The notes beneath the pieces are model-generated. The model worked only from the letters and a program-made list of their open reading frames with translations, was not told the DNA's origin and searched no databases. Made by a program: the position numbers and the translations under genes. This document shows, in pieces, positions 7,436 to 16,423 of a stretch of DNA of 42,405 nucleotides. The stretch spans positions 1-42,405 of the forward strand of contig JAHDDH010000005.1 of the NCBI GenBank assembly GCA_020629455.1. Direction: 5' to 3'. Within the stretch, counting starts at the first letter, position 1. Each line of letters starts with the position of its first letter. Source of the stretch: Cytophagales bacterium. Its GTDB lineage: Bacteria > Bacteroidota > Bacteroidia > Cytophagales > Amoebophilaceae.

Positions 7436-7969
7436 ATTGTTATTTTTTTATTGTCTATAATCTATTTTTTAAGCATCCAGAAATATTAGAGCCTAAAAAT
7501 GATGTCGTCTGTAGACATTCTATAGAAACTACAATATAGGGATCAAATTATAGTATGAGATATAAGTTTTTTAAAAAACATGTCAAAATTTTGTTGAAAA
7601 ACACATTTTCATTAAAAATGATCTAAAAGAATTTTTTCACCTTCATTAAATTAAATTAAATAAATTTTTCAAGCGTTTTTTGATTCTCAAGAAAAAAGAT
7701 GGGTATAGCAAAAGGTTTAAAACAAGGTATGAAAAGGAAAATTAGAGAGAAAAAGAATACAATTTTTTATGATAACAAAAAATTTATTAAACTATTCTTT
7801 TTATTTTTCCCTGGAGCAGATAGCTCAAATGACGGGGTTTAGTGGAAGTGAAAAATTTATAAAAGCATTAAAATTTAATCATTATGTTATTGATTGGAAA
7901 AAAAGCGCCAGAGTTTTTGGTAAATGTTGTCTTCAATGGCAATACTATACAACAAAATTGTTCACTTAA
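7436..7969 (+). pseudogene. Decayed AraC-family transcriptional regulator
   Basis: Three frames must be joined. The clearest part is at about 7745-7940: KLERKRIQFFMITKNLL followed by SLEQIAQMTGFSGSEKF, which fits the second helix-turn-helix of AraC proteins (R-I-x2-A-x2-LL then S-x-E-x-IA-x3-GF). In another frame just upstream (about 7698-7735) the text GYSKRFKTRYEKEN fits the first helix-turn-helix, and its distance to SLEQIA (about 31 codons) matches the family. Further upstream (7436-7620), coding-like pieces with one TAG (includes HPEILEPKNDVVCRHSIE) may be the N-terminal domain. The last open piece runs 86 bp into the peroxiredoxin gene out of frame. It is inactive as it stands unless several frameshifts are bypassed. 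Confidence 0.42.
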
Positions 7970-8510
7970 AGATTTGCGGGAAGGTCAGGCAGCTATTTTA
8001 TTTTTTTACCCTAAAAATTTTACTTTTGTTTGCCCTACAGAGTTGTGGCAGTTGCAAGAGAACTTAACTAAGTTTCAAAAAAAATGTGTAAAAGTGATTG
8101 CATGTTCTACAGATACTGAAGAGACTCATTTGGCTTGGTTAAGAACACCTCAAAATAAAGGAGGTATTCAAGGGATTACTTATCCTTTAATTGCAGATGT
8201 ATCCAAAACCATTGCTCATAACTATGGTGTACTGGCAGGAACATGGGATACTATAAATAGTAATAGCCAATTATTATTTCATGGGCATCCGATTGCTTAT
8301 AGAGGTACTTTTTTTATAGATGAAAATGGAATTGTCAGGTATCAAGCAGTGAATGATTTTCCTCTAGGAAGAAATATTGATGAATTGTTGCGTATGGTAG
8401 ACATGTGGCAATATCATCAAAAACATGGAGATGTTTGTCCTGCCAACTGGAAAGTAGGTCAGCAAGCTATGCAGCCTACACAAGCAGGTGTAGAAGCATA
8501 TTTTAATTAA
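7884..8510 (+). CDS. 2-Cys peroxiredoxin (AhpC/Prx1 type)
   Basis: 208 residues. The peroxidatic Cys50 sits in FYPKNFTFVCPTEL and the resolving Cys185 in DVCPANW, so this is a typical 2-Cys enzyme reducing H2O2 and organic peroxides in the cytosol. Residues GTFFIDENGIVRYQAVNDFPLGRN carry the conserved substrate-pocket region, and the C-terminal tail ends EAYFN, resembling the YF motif of overoxidation-sensitive Prx1 proteins. The ATG at 7884 gives MLLIGKKAPEF, the usual opening. No AhpF or thioredoxin reductase gene lies nearby. The only upstream regulator is an AraC-like wreck overlapping the start, so any former control is probably lost. Confidence 0.95.
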   Translation: MLLIGKKAPEFLVNVVFNGNTIQQNCSLKDLREGQAAILFFYPKNFTFVCPTELWQLQENLTKFQKKCVKVIACSTDTEETHLAWLRTPQNKGGIQGITYPLIADVSKTIAHNYGVLAGTWDTINSNSQLLFHGHPIAYRGTFFIDENGIVRYQAVNDFPLGRNIDELLRMVDMWQYHQKHGDVCPANWKVGQQAMQPTQAGVEAYFN

Positions 8511-8536
8511 AAAATAGATCAACCTACAATATATTA

Positions 8537-8560
8537 GCCATATCATTTTTGTGATATGGC
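8537..8560. terminator. Bidirectional hairpin terminator between peroxiredoxin and ccmE
   Basis: A perfect 9-bp stem, GCCATATCA (8537-8545) / TGATATGGC (8552-8560), encloses a 6-base loop. It lies in the 51-bp gap between convergent genes, so it can end transcription from both sides. A long U tract is lacking on the plus side. Confidence 0.7.
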
Positions 8561-8561
8561 A

Positions 8562-8957
8562 TTATGCTGGTGCTGGTATGGTAGTGGGATTGTATTTTGA
8601 AGGGCATTTGAGTAAGATTTGATCTGCAAAAAAGCATTGTGTTTGATAATGGCCAATGACAACAATTTGGTCTGCAAATTGTAAATCTTTGGGTAAAGGT
8701 GCATTATAATGTACTTTTTCTATTGTCTCTTCTTGATCTTTCATTAAAAATTCAGTATATAATATAGTATCAGCTTCACTTTTGGTATTGATATCAAAAG
8801 ATGCCTGGTGTAGCTTTCCAATGATGTGTAATTTTTTAGGTTGCATTTTTTTAGCTTCTTTGAAGGTGACATATGTGCTGGCATTTTTACCAGTGATGAT
8901 CATACATAGAGCAGTAAAAAAAATAATAACTAAACTAATGATGTGTTTTTTTTTCAT
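8562..8957 (-). CDS. ccmE: Cytochrome c maturation haem chaperone CcmE (Cys-type)
   Basis: 131 residues: a membrane anchor at about 5-23, then a small beta-barrel with VHYNAPLPKDLQFADQIVV, typical of CcmE. The periplasmic protein binds haem covalently and hands it to the cytochrome c ligation complex. The classical haem-binding His is replaced by Cys118 in LLKCPSKYNP, with Tyr122 kept; this C-x3-Y variant is known in some bacteria, including Bacteroidota. The gene is last in the minus-strand ccm set, overlaps ccmD by 23 bp, and is followed by the terminator at 8537-8560. ccmF, which often follows in Bacteroidota, is not here. Confidence 0.85.
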   Translation of the reverse strand: MKKKHIISLVIIFFTALCMIITGKNASTYVTFKEAKKMQPKKLHIIGKLHQASFDINTKSEADTILYTEFLMKDQEETIEKVHYNAPLPKDLQFADQIVVIGHYQTQCFFADQILLKCPSKYNPTTIPAPA

Positions 8958-9189
8958 ACGATTGTTGAATTTTTTTTTCTAATTGACGTATTTTTTTATC
9001 TAAAAAAAACATAAAAATTAGACATCCCAATAAAATGATTACCAACATGGTAATGACTACATATATTTTACCCGATTGATAGAAAAAATCATCCACTACA
9101 CTGGTGTGGTTGTTCATCGAAGATACGTTTGTGGTATGCAATAGAAGTAGGGAGTACAAAAAAAAGTATATGTATTTATTAATTTTCAT
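8935..9189 (-). CDS. ccmD: CcmD-like small haem exporter subunit
   Basis: 84 residues: a hydrophobic signal-like N-terminus (about 5-22), a polar stretch, then one membrane helix (KIYVVITMLVIILLGCLIF, about 41-59) and a charged coiled tail (DKKIRQLEKKIQQ). That order fits the CcmD family of Bacteroidota, which helps release holo-CcmE from the CcmABC complex. The sequence alone is weak evidence; the call rests mainly on its place between ccmC (11-bp overlap) and ccmE (23-bp overlap). Confidence 0.65.
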   Translation of the reverse strand: MKINKYIYFFLYSLLLLHTTNVSSMNNHTSVVDDFFYQSGKIYVVITMLVIILLGCLIFMFFLDKKIRQLEKKIQQSYEKKTHH

Positions 9190-9859
9190 AAGTGTATAGT
9201 AATTGATGTTTTAAGTTGAGGTAACGATGGATCATATTTGCCATAATAATACCCCACCATATCCATCCGATAATTGCTGGATAAAATATCCAGCGTAGGC
9301 TTCCGTCTAAGTCATATACATTAAAACCTGGATTTCCTCCATTACCAGGATGTAGTGAATCAGTGAGTCGTGGTAAAATAAAAAGCAAAAGTATAGACAT
9401 AAAAAAAGCTAAAATACTATACACACTATTCATTTTTGCTTGTAGCTGTATATGTGAAGTAAAAGAAAATCGAAGTAAAAAATAAGCCGAATAAATGAGT
9501 AAGCATACAGCGGCACTATTTTGTTTAGGATCTCCACTCCAATATTTTCCCCAAGTAAATTTAGCCCATAACATTCCAGTCAATAAACCAAGTATACCAT
9601 AGAGCATTCCTACTTGTGCAAAGGCATATGCTTTTCGATCCCAAAAAGTTTTTTTTGTTCGAAGAAAAAAAATAGCGTAAAGGAAAGAAAAAAAAAATAA
9701 TGTCACCATGCCAAACCACATGGGTACATGAAAATATAATCCGCGGATGGTTTGGCCTAAGATAGGCAACTGAGGTACTTCTCCTAATAATCCAAAAATA
9801 AAAGTATACCCTAGGAGTAAAAATAACATACCATAGTGCCATTTTTTTACTGTTGCCAT
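9179..9859 (-). CDS. ccmC: Haem exporter / haem-handling protein CcmC
   Basis: 226-residue, six-helix membrane protein of the CcmC/CcsA family. It presents haem to CcmE in the periplasm. The tryptophan-rich periplasmic signature is at about 103-113 (WGKYWSGDPKQ), and the two haem-ligand histidines are His44 (LYFHVPMW) and His170 (SLHPGNGG). The ATG at 9857-9859 lies inside the 3' end of ccmB, a 13-bp overlap that implies translational coupling. Length is normal for the Bacteroidota form. Confidence 0.93.
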   Translation of the reverse strand: MATVKKWHYGMLFLLLGYTFIFGLLGEVPQLPILGQTIRGLYFHVPMWFGMVTLFFFSFLYAIFFLRTKKTFWDRKAYAFAQVGMLYGILGLLTGMLWAKFTWGKYWSGDPKQNSAAVCLLIYSAYFLLRFSFTSHIQLQAKMNSVYSILAFFMSILLLFILPRLTDSLHPGNGGNPGFNVYDLDGSLRWIFYPAIIGWIWWGIIMANMIHRYLNLKHQLLYTYEN

Positions 9860-10515
9860 AGATAAGGAAAAAGAAGCAAAGACAAGAAAAAAATAATTAC
9901 ATTACTGCCCATGAGTAAACCAATAAGCTGCGGATGAATAATGCCATGCATAAGATATAATGTTGTTTTAAACAATAAAGCCACTACAGGTAATACAAGA
10001 GGAATTCCCAAAACAGCTGTCATTAGATAGCCATGGCGTGAACGAAAAGCGAGAAAAGATGTTAGGCCAAAAGTAAGAACAAAAAAAAAAATACCTCCCA
10101 AAAGAACTACAAAAAAATAAGGAAGATGAAAAAAATTGAAAGGAAAAAAAAATAAAATACCAAAGATCAGGAAAGTCAAAAAAGAAATCAGCAGCAGGAT
10201 AAACGTGGTATATAATACTTTTGCTATCCAAAAAATTTCAGGCATAACAAGAGAAAAATAGTATAAAGGACGTTTTTTACAGCTAAAATAAAAATATTTA
10301 GGAATGATAAAAATGCTTATCAACACCATGCACAGCCAAAACTGTACATTCCAATAGCCTGTGTTAGAAGACATTTCAGCAATTTCAATTCCTAAATAGT
10401 GGATGAAAACAATACAAAATAAATATAGCAAACTACTGCTCAAAGCAGTAAAGTGTTTGATTTCTAATGATAAATCTTTGAGAAAAAGCTTTTTGACTTG
10501 CTGAAAGTAATGCAA
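9847..10515 (-). CDS. ccmB: Haem exporter membrane subunit CcmB (TTG start)
   Basis: 222-residue protein with six predicted membrane helices and the usual CcmB opening (KKLFLKDLSLEIKHF), forming with CcmA and CcmC the ABC-type complex of cytochrome c maturation. No ATG precedes the conserved N-terminus; the start is apparently TTG at 10513-10515, giving a good family fit. The ATPase CcmA is not encoded in the window; the ABC ATPase at 2741 looks like GldA rather than CcmA. The gene lies 55 bp downstream of rpmE2 on the same strand, so they may share a transcript. Confidence 0.85.
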   Translation of the reverse strand: MHYFQQVKKLFLKDLSLEIKHFTALSSSLLYLFCIVFIHYLGIEIAEMSSNTGYWNVQFWLCMVLISIFIIPKYFYFSCKKRPLYYFSLVMPEIFWIAKVLYTTFILLLISFLTFLIFGILFFFPFNFFHLPYFFVVLLGGIFFFVLTFGLTSFLAFRSRHGYLMTAVLGIPLVLPVVALLFKTTLYLMHGIIHPQLIGLLMGSNVIIFFLSLLLFPYLWQQ

Positions 10516-10570
10516 AAGAAAATAAAGCGTAAAGGAAGGGGTGGGTATTGTCTATATTATTATTGTACGG

Positions 10571-10813
10571 TTATTGTTTGTATTTTTTGTTGAATTTTTC
10601 TATACGTCCTGCGGTGTCTACAAACATTTTTTTTCCAGTGTAGAAAGGGTGAGAGGCAGAACTAACCTCTATTTTGATTAGTGGATACGTTTTTCCATCT
10701 TCATGTTTGATCGTTTCGGAAGACTGTAAAGTAGATTTTGTTAAGAACTGTTTGTTGCTAGAAGTATCTAAAAATACAACAGAATGATAGACAGGATGTA
10801 TATTTTTTTTCAT
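10571..10813 (-). CDS. rpmE2: 50S ribosomal protein L31 type B (zinc-free)
   Basis: 80 residues, the normal length of type B L31. It starts [17 protein letters not shown] and contains [24 protein letters not shown], the family core. There is no Cys at all, so this is the zinc-independent form; Bacteroidota commonly use it as the main L31. It lies divergent from the tRNA-fMet gene and upstream of ccmB. Confidence 0.97.
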   Translation of the reverse strand: MKKNIHPVYHSVVFLDTSSNKQFLTKSTLQSSETIKHEDGKTYPLIKIEVSSASHPFYTGKKMFVDTAGRIEKFNKKYKQ

Positions 10814-10902
10814 GATGTTTGATTTTTTTCAATGCAATCGTATGGTTTTTTATAAAAAAATAGTTCGTAAATATATCATTTTTTTTTTGCTAGCTAAAAT
10901 GC

Positions 10903-10910
10903 TATATTTG
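10903..10910 (+). promoter_or_regulatory. Bacteroidota -7 box for tRNA-fMet
   Basis: TATATTTG is an exact match to TAnnTTTG and ends 7 bases before the first base of the tRNA, so transcription would start almost at the mature 5' end. A TTTG upstream (10886-10889) is nearer (13 bases) than the usual spacing of about 19-21, so the -33 box is uncertain. Confidence 0.6.
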
Positions 10911-10917
10911 TATACAT

Positions 10918-10991
<74 letters not shown>

Positions 10992-11057
10992 CAATCTAAA
11001 AAATATTCCCAAAGAGGTCGGTATAACATTTAAAATTCAAAAATTGTTTAGCCTTCA

Positions 11058-12521
11058 ATGTCTAAATTTCATCGACCGCTCACCTGGTTTTCTTCTTTAC
11101 TTCCCATTTCCACACTTTGTTTATTAATTTTTTTAAACATTTTTTTATTAGGTCATGAAATATCCATGCAAGGACCTAATCAAATAGCCTTGATAGTGGC
11201 CAGTTTTGTAGCCATCGGTGTAGCATTTTATCATAGAATTTCTTGGAAAATTATCGAGCAAGGCATTGTACAAAGCATAGGAGAGGCAGTACCTGCACTG
11301 TTAGTTTTATTAATGATTGGTGTTATTGCTGGTTGTTGGCTGATAGGAGGTATTATACCTGCAATGATTTATTATGGTACTAAAATTTTGCACCCTTCAT
11401 TATTTTATTTTTTTGCTTGTTTGTTTTGTATAATTGTGTCTTTAGCAGTGGGCAGCTCTTGGTCTACTATTGCAACGATTGGTCTTGTATTGGTAGGCAT
11501 TGGTAAATCTTTTGGCTTGTCTAGCAGTATTGTGACAGGTGCTGTAATTTCGGGTGCTTATTTTGGTAATAAAATTTCGCCTCTCTCTGATACAGTGCTT
11601 TTAGCATCTAACATTACAGGTGTTGCTACTCATCAGCATATACGGTTTAGCCTTATCACCAATATTCCAGCCATTGTGCTGGCATTGATTTTATATTTGA
11701 TGTTGGGTATTTTTTATCCACCAGTTGTTATTACCTGTCAACAAGATATCCAAACACTTCAATCAACACTCCAACAATATTTTTATATACATCCTTTTCT
11801 TTTTTTAGTGCCTTGTATTGTGATTTATCTTTCGATTCGTCGTATGCCTGCTTTTTTGGTGTTGGGCATTGGTGCTTTTTTAGGATGCTTTTTGAGTATT
11901 GTTTTTCAGTCTAAGGTTTTATGTTTGATTGCTAATAGTCTTGTGTTAGATTTTCCGGCGATTTATAGTAGTATCCTACAGGCTTTGTACGGAGAGGTAC
12001 ATATTGTCACACATCATACATTGTTAGATGCTTTACTTGTTTCTTTTGGTATGTCGGGTATGTTGCCTACTATTTGGTTGGTCTTAGGTGCTATGGTCTT
12101 TGGAGGAGTTTTGCACACTACGGGTATGCTTCGTTTCATCATAGAAAAAAGTATGTATTCCATACAAACAAAGCATTCGCTCGTATTTATGACTATACTG
12201 AGTGGTCTTTTTCTCAATATGACCACTGCCGAACAATACTTGGCTATTTTAATGCCTGGCAATCTTTACAAACCATTTTTTAAAAAAAATAATATTCCCT
12301 TAGTTCACCTAAGCCGTGCTTTGGGAGATGGTGCTACTGTCACTTCCCCATTGATTCCTTGGAATGCCTGTGGAGCGATTCAATCCAGTATTTTAAATGT
12401 TAGCACATTGAGTTATCTGCCTTTTGCCTTTTTTAATATCTTCAACCCTATCATCACTTTATATTTCACCTATTATCCACCCAAGCGATGGATCAGAAAA
12501 TTATGTAATTATCAAAAATGA
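11058..12521 (+). CDS. nhaC: Na+/H+ antiporter, NhaC family
   Basis: 487-residue polytopic membrane protein with 11-13 hydrophobic helices. Family signatures include the conserved region VGSSWSTIATIGLVLVGIG, GAVISGAYFGNKISPLSDT (ion path) and, late in the protein, RALGDGATVTSPLIPWNACG. It would extrude Na+ for H+ across the inner membrane. It starts 66 bp after the tRNA-fMet gene and may use the tRNA promoter. The following PBP gene begins 27 bp downstream. Confidence 0.92.
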   Translation: MSKFHRPLTWFSSLLPISTLCLLIFLNIFLLGHEISMQGPNQIALIVASFVAIGVAFYHRISWKIIEQGIVQSIGEAVPALLVLLMIGVIAGCWLIGGIIPAMIYYGTKILHPSLFYFFACLFCIIVSLAVGSSWSTIATIGLVLVGIGKSFGLSSSIVTGAVISGAYFGNKISPLSDTVLLASNITGVATHQHIRFSLITNIPAIVLALILYLMLGIFYPPVVITCQQDIQTLQSTLQQYFYIHPFLFLVPCIVIYLSIRRMPAFLVLGIGAFLGCFLSIVFQSKVLCLIANSLVLDFPAIYSSILQALYGEVHIVTHHTLLDALLVSFGMSGMLPTIWLVLGAMVFGGVLHTTGMLRFIIEKSMYSIQTKHSLVFMTILSGLFLNMTTAEQYLAILMPGNLYKPFFKKNNIPLVHLSRALGDGATVTSPLIPWNACGAIQSSILNVSTLSYLPFAFFNIFNPIITLYFTYYPPKRWIRKLCNYQK

Positions 12522-12548
12522 TTTTCTAAACATGCTAGTTACTATTCC

Positions 12549-14714
12549 ATGAAAAAAAATATGGTTCAATGGATGATTCGATTCATCTGGCTGAGTACTT
12601 TTGCTGCGTTGACCTCTATTTTTTTATTTTTTTTTGCTGTAAAATGTAATTTAGGACAGCTTTTTGGCAAGCTGCCGTCATATGCTTTGCTCGAAAATCC
12701 TACAACTGCCCTTGCCTCTGAGCTCTATAGCGCCGACGGCGTGCTTTTGGGAAAATATTTTCGTGATAATAGAACTAATGTTACTTATCAGGAAATTTCT
12801 CCTAATGTGATTAATTGTTTGATTGCTACTGAAGATTACCGATTTGAAAAGCATGTAGGCATTGATTTGAGTGGATTGGTGCGTGTGTTGATTTATTCTA
12901 TTCTTTTAAGAAGAAATGCTGGTGGTGGCAGTACACTATCTCAACAGTTGGCCAAAAATCTTTTTAAAACAAGGACACAAAAGTATGCAGGTCATTTGAG
13001 TCATGTACCTTTTTTACAAACATTGATTGTGAAAGTCAAAGAATGGATTGTAGCCATACAGTTAGAAAGTGCCTATACCAAAAAAGAAATCATTACCATG
13101 TACTTGAATACGGTAGATTTTGGCAGTAATGCTTTTGGGATTCAAGTAGCTGCAAAAACGTATTTCAATAAAACAGCTGCTGTATTGACAATAGAAGAAG
13201 CTGCCCTGCTTGTGGGTATGCTTAAAGGTCCTACACGTTATAGTCCTATCCTGAATCCTAAATATGCTTTGCAGAGGCGTAATATTGTACTGTATCAATT
13301 GAAAAAATATCAATACATCTCATCTAAAAAATATAAGCAATTATATCAAAAGCCTATCCAGCTTTCCTACAAAGTAGACAATCAAAACCAAGGGATAGCT
13401 ACTTATTTTAGAGCAGTGATTCGTTCGTTTTTGCTTACATGGGCCAAAAAAAATCATTTCGACTTATTCGAAGATGGGCTAAAAATTTATACGACTATTG
13501 ATAGTCGTATGCAACAACATGCCGAAACAGCAGTACAAACGCATATGCAACAGCTACAGTATAAATTTTTTAAGCACTGGCAAGGTAAAAACCCTTGGAT
13601 TGACGAACAGGAACGTGAAATTCCCTATTTCATACAAACATCTATAAAAAAAACTGATTGGTACCAAGCACTTGCACAGCAGTATGCATATGATCCAGAC
13701 GCTTTAAAAAAATATCTTCACACACCACAAAAAAAAATGTTGTTTGATTGGCAAGCGCCTTTTGAAGCGATACAAACGCCTGTAGAAGCTTACCAACATC
13801 ATAAAAAATTTTTGCATACAGGATTTATGGCAATGGATGTAAAAACGGGGCATATCAAAGCATGGGTAGGCGGTATTAATTTTAAATATTTTCAATACGA
13901 TCATGTCATACAAGGCAAAAGGCAACCAGGATCTGTTTTCAAGCCTATTGTATATGCCGCTGCTATTGATAATGGCTACGAACCGTACTACAAAGCTGTA
14001 GATGCTCCAGTGACGTTTCACTTACAAGATCATTTACCTCCATGGACGCCCAAAAATGCCAATGGAAAATATTCTGGTAAAAGGATGACTTTAAGACAAG
14101 CCATGTCTCGGTCTGTCAATTCCATCACCGCTTATCTTATCCAACAGATTGGTGCCCATACAGTGGCTGATTATGCCAAGAGGTTAGGTATCACTAGCCC
14201 GATAGATCCTGTGCCTGCTTTATGCTTAGGGGCTAGTGATGTTTCAGTATACGATATGGTGAGTGTATACAATACATTTGTCAATCAAGGAGTATGGACA
14301 AAGCCTTTATACATCACTAAAATAGAAGACAAATATGGTAACACACTTGAAGAGTTTACACCTGTATGCAAAGAAGTTATTAGTTCATCTACCGCAAAAA
14401 AAATGATTTATATGCTCAAAGGAACTACCGAAGAAATAGGTGGGACTGCCCGGGGAATCAATAAAAAATTGAAAGAAGACAATGATATTGGCGGAAAAAC
14501 AGGCACTAGCTCTAATCAATCAGATGGTTGGTTTATTGGTATTACCAAAAACTTAACAGCAGGTGTATGGGTAGGAGGAGAAGATCGCTGTATACGTTTT
14601 AAAACATTGGCAGAGGGGCAAGGAGCTGTGATGGCAAGGCCTATATGGGAAAAGTTTATGCTAAAGATTTACGAAGACGAAAGCATACCTTATCATAAAG
14701 AAAGATTTGATTGA
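12549..14714 (+). CDS. mrcA: Class A penicillin-binding protein (PBP1A type)
   Basis: 721 residues. One N-terminal membrane helix (about 10-31), then a family GT51 glycosyltransferase domain with catalytic Glu95 in ATEDYRFEKHVG and GGGSTLSQQLAKNLF at 125-139. The transpeptidase domain follows: Ser462 in the SVFK motif (462-465), SVN at 522-524, and KTGTS at 650-654. All catalytic residues of both activities are intact, so it can polymerise and cross-link peptidoglycan in the periplasm. A functional bifunctional PBP indicates that this organism builds a cell wall. It is 27 bp after nhaC and 14 bp before sufS. Confidence 0.95.
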   Translation: MKKNMVQWMIRFIWLSTFAALTSIFLFFFAVKCNLGQLFGKLPSYALLENPTTALASELYSADGVLLGKYFRDNRTNVTYQEISPNVINCLIATEDYRFEKHVGIDLSGLVRVLIYSILLRRNAGGGSTLSQQLAKNLFKTRTQKYAGHLSHVPFLQTLIVKVKEWIVAIQLESAYTKKEIITMYLNTVDFGSNAFGIQVAAKTYFNKTAAVLTIEEAALLVGMLKGPTRYSPILNPKYALQRRNIVLYQLKKYQYISSKKYKQLYQKPIQLSYKVDNQNQGIATYFRAVIRSFLLTWAKKNHFDLFEDGLKIYTTIDSRMQQHAETAVQTHMQQLQYKFFKHWQGKNPWIDEQEREIPYFIQTSIKKTDWYQALAQQYAYDPDALKKYLHTPQKKMLFDWQAPFEAIQTPVEAYQHHKKFLHTGFMAMDVKTGHIKAWVGGINFKYFQYDHVIQGKRQPGSVFKPIVYAAAIDNGYEPYYKAVDAPVTFHLQDHLPPWTPKNANGKYSGKRMTLRQAMSRSVNSITAYLIQQIGAHTVADYAKRLGITSPIDPVPALCLGASDVSVYDMVSVYNTFVNQGVWTKPLYITKIEDKYGNTLEEFTPVCKEVISSSTAKKMIYMLKGTTEEIGGTARGINKKLKEDNDIGGKTGTSSNQSDGWFIGITKNLTAGVWVGGEDRCIRFKTLAEGQGAVMARPIWEKFMLKIYEDESIPYHKERFD

Positions 14715-14728
14715 TCTAATTTTACGCA

Positions 14729-15979
14729 ATGCCAACACCATCATCACAAGATTCCTTTTTAGATACAAACCTTGCAGCTGCCTTTCCAATTTTACAGCAA
14801 AAAATATATCAAAAATCATTGATCTATTTAGACAATGCAGCTACTACACAAAAGCCTATCCAAGTCATACAAGCTTTACAGCAGTATTACGAACAATACA
14901 ACGCCAATATTCACCGAGCAGCCCATACTTTAAGCAGTATTGCTACCCGAAACGTAGAAGACACGCGTGCTATGATTCAACAGTGGATCAATGCAGCTAC
15001 TACAGAAGAAATTATTTTTACCCAAGGCACTACAGCAGCCATCAATCTTGTGGCGCAAACCTATGCCAAACAACAGTTAAACGCTGGAGATGAAATTCTA
15101 ATCTCTTTACTCGAGCATCATGCCAATATTGTACCTTGGCAAATGCTTGCCCAAGAAAAAGGGGTTGTTCTTAAAGTGATCCCAGTTAAAACCGATGGCA
15201 CATTAGACATGGATGCCTTTGATCAGTTGTTAACAGCAAAAACTAAAATGGTAGCCCTTGTGCATATTTCTTCTACACTGGGCATTATCAATCCTATTGA
15301 ACAAATAATCCAAAAAGCACACGCCCGTCACGCAGTAGTTTTGATTGATGGCGCACAATCTATAGCACATATGCCGATTGATGTACAACAATGGGATGTT
15401 GATTTTTTTGTTTTTTCGGCACATAAAGCTTATGGTCCCACAGGTTTGGGCATACTGTATGGAAAAAAACAATATTTAGAAATGATGCCGCCTTATCAAG
15501 GCGGCGGTGGCATGGTAGCCCATGTGACAACACATCAATCCAAATATCAGCCTTTGCCTTACAAGTTAGAAGCAGGTACACCGCCTATTGCCAGCATTTG
15601 TGCATTTCAAGAAGCCATTCGTTTTATACAAACAATAGGCTACACCAAAATTCAAAAAATAGAACATGCACTCTTGGTCTATGCACAAGAACTTTTACAA
15701 AAAATACCTGCTATCACCTTGTATGGCACTACCGATGTCAAAAAAAAAATAGGCATTATTGCTTTGAATGTTCAAGGGATGCATCATTTAGATGTAGGTC
15801 TACTGCTCGATGCGCGTGGGATTGCTGTACGTACAGGGTTATTATGTACACAGCCCCTCATAGACTACTGGCAAGTAGATGGTATGGTTAGAATTTCTTT
15901 GGCTGTGTACAATACATTTCAGGATATTGCCATCACGGTGCAAGCTTTAAAAAATATTATACAAAAACATGGCACATGA
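14729..15979 (+). CDS. sufS: Cysteine desulfurase SufS (class II)
   Basis: 416-residue PLP enzyme that takes sulfur from cysteine for Fe-S assembly. PLP lysine is Lys233 in SAHKAYGPTG; the persulfide Cys373 lies in RTGLLCTQPL, the short-loop class II arrangement that relies on SufE. The N-terminal extension and YLDNAATTQKP are typical. sufE overlaps the last 11 bp, while sufBCD are not adjacent. Being attached to a PBP gene rather than to sufBCD is an unusual but possible operon layout. Confidence 0.95.
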   Translation: MPTPSSQDSFLDTNLAAAFPILQQKIYQKSLIYLDNAATTQKPIQVIQALQQYYEQYNANIHRAAHTLSSIATRNVEDTRAMIQQWINAATTEEIIFTQGTTAAINLVAQTYAKQQLNAGDEILISLLEHHANIVPWQMLAQEKGVVLKVIPVKTDGTLDMDAFDQLLTAKTKMVALVHISSTLGIINPIEQIIQKAHARHAVVLIDGAQSIAHMPIDVQQWDVDFFVFSAHKAYGPTGLGILYGKKQYLEMMPPYQGGGGMVAHVTTHQSKYQPLPYKLEAGTPPIASICAFQEAIRFIQTIGYTKIQKIEHALLVYAQELLQKIPAITLYGTTDVKKKIGIIALNVQGMHHLDVGLLLDARGIAVRTGLLCTQPLIDYWQVDGMVRISLAVYNTFQDIAITVQALKNIIQKHGT

Positions 15980-16415
15980 TATTGCATTGACGGATATTTT
16001 ACAAAGACGCCAAAAAATAATGGATGCTTTTCAATTTTTGGGAGAAGATCAACAGGCAAAGTTGGAGTATTTGATGGATCTTGGAGAGGCTCTACCATCT
16101 TTAACAGCAGCGCAGCGTTCCGAAGAAAATAAGATATCAGGATGCATGTCGAAAGTATGGTTGGTGCATCGTGAAGAGAAAGGTGTGTTGATTTTGGCAG
16201 GAGATAGCAACACAGTGATCACCAAAGGTTTACTGAGCCTTTTGATTCAACTTTACACTCATCAAAAACCAAAAATTATTATAGACCATGATTTTTCTTG
16301 GCTGCAAACCATTGGTTTATACCAAATCATTGGCGCTCAGCGGGCCAACGGATTTGCACATATGATTAATCGATGTAAGATGGTTGCGTTGCGTTATTAT
16401 AAGCAAAAAGTATAG
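15969..16415 (+). CDS. sufE: Sulfur acceptor protein SufE
   Basis: 148 residues, normal length. Cys59 in KISGCMSKVWL receives the persulfide from SufS Cys373 and carries it to SufB. The family core SEENKISGC and the C-terminal GFAHMI region are intact. The ATG at 15969 is inside the sufS 3' end, so translation is probably coupled and the two proteins are made in step. Confidence 0.95.
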   Translation: MAHDIALTDILQRRQKIMDAFQFLGEDQQAKLEYLMDLGEALPSLTAAQRSEENKISGCMSKVWLVHREEKGVLILAGDSNTVITKGLLSLLIQLYTHQKPKIIIDHDFSWLQTIGLYQIIGAQRANGFAHMINRCKMVALRYYKQKV

Positions 16416-16423
16416 GTGTTTTT

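Noticed and set aside
14707-15093. 128-codon plus-strand ORF at the start of sufS
   Set aside because: A shadow in another frame of sufS; no family features.
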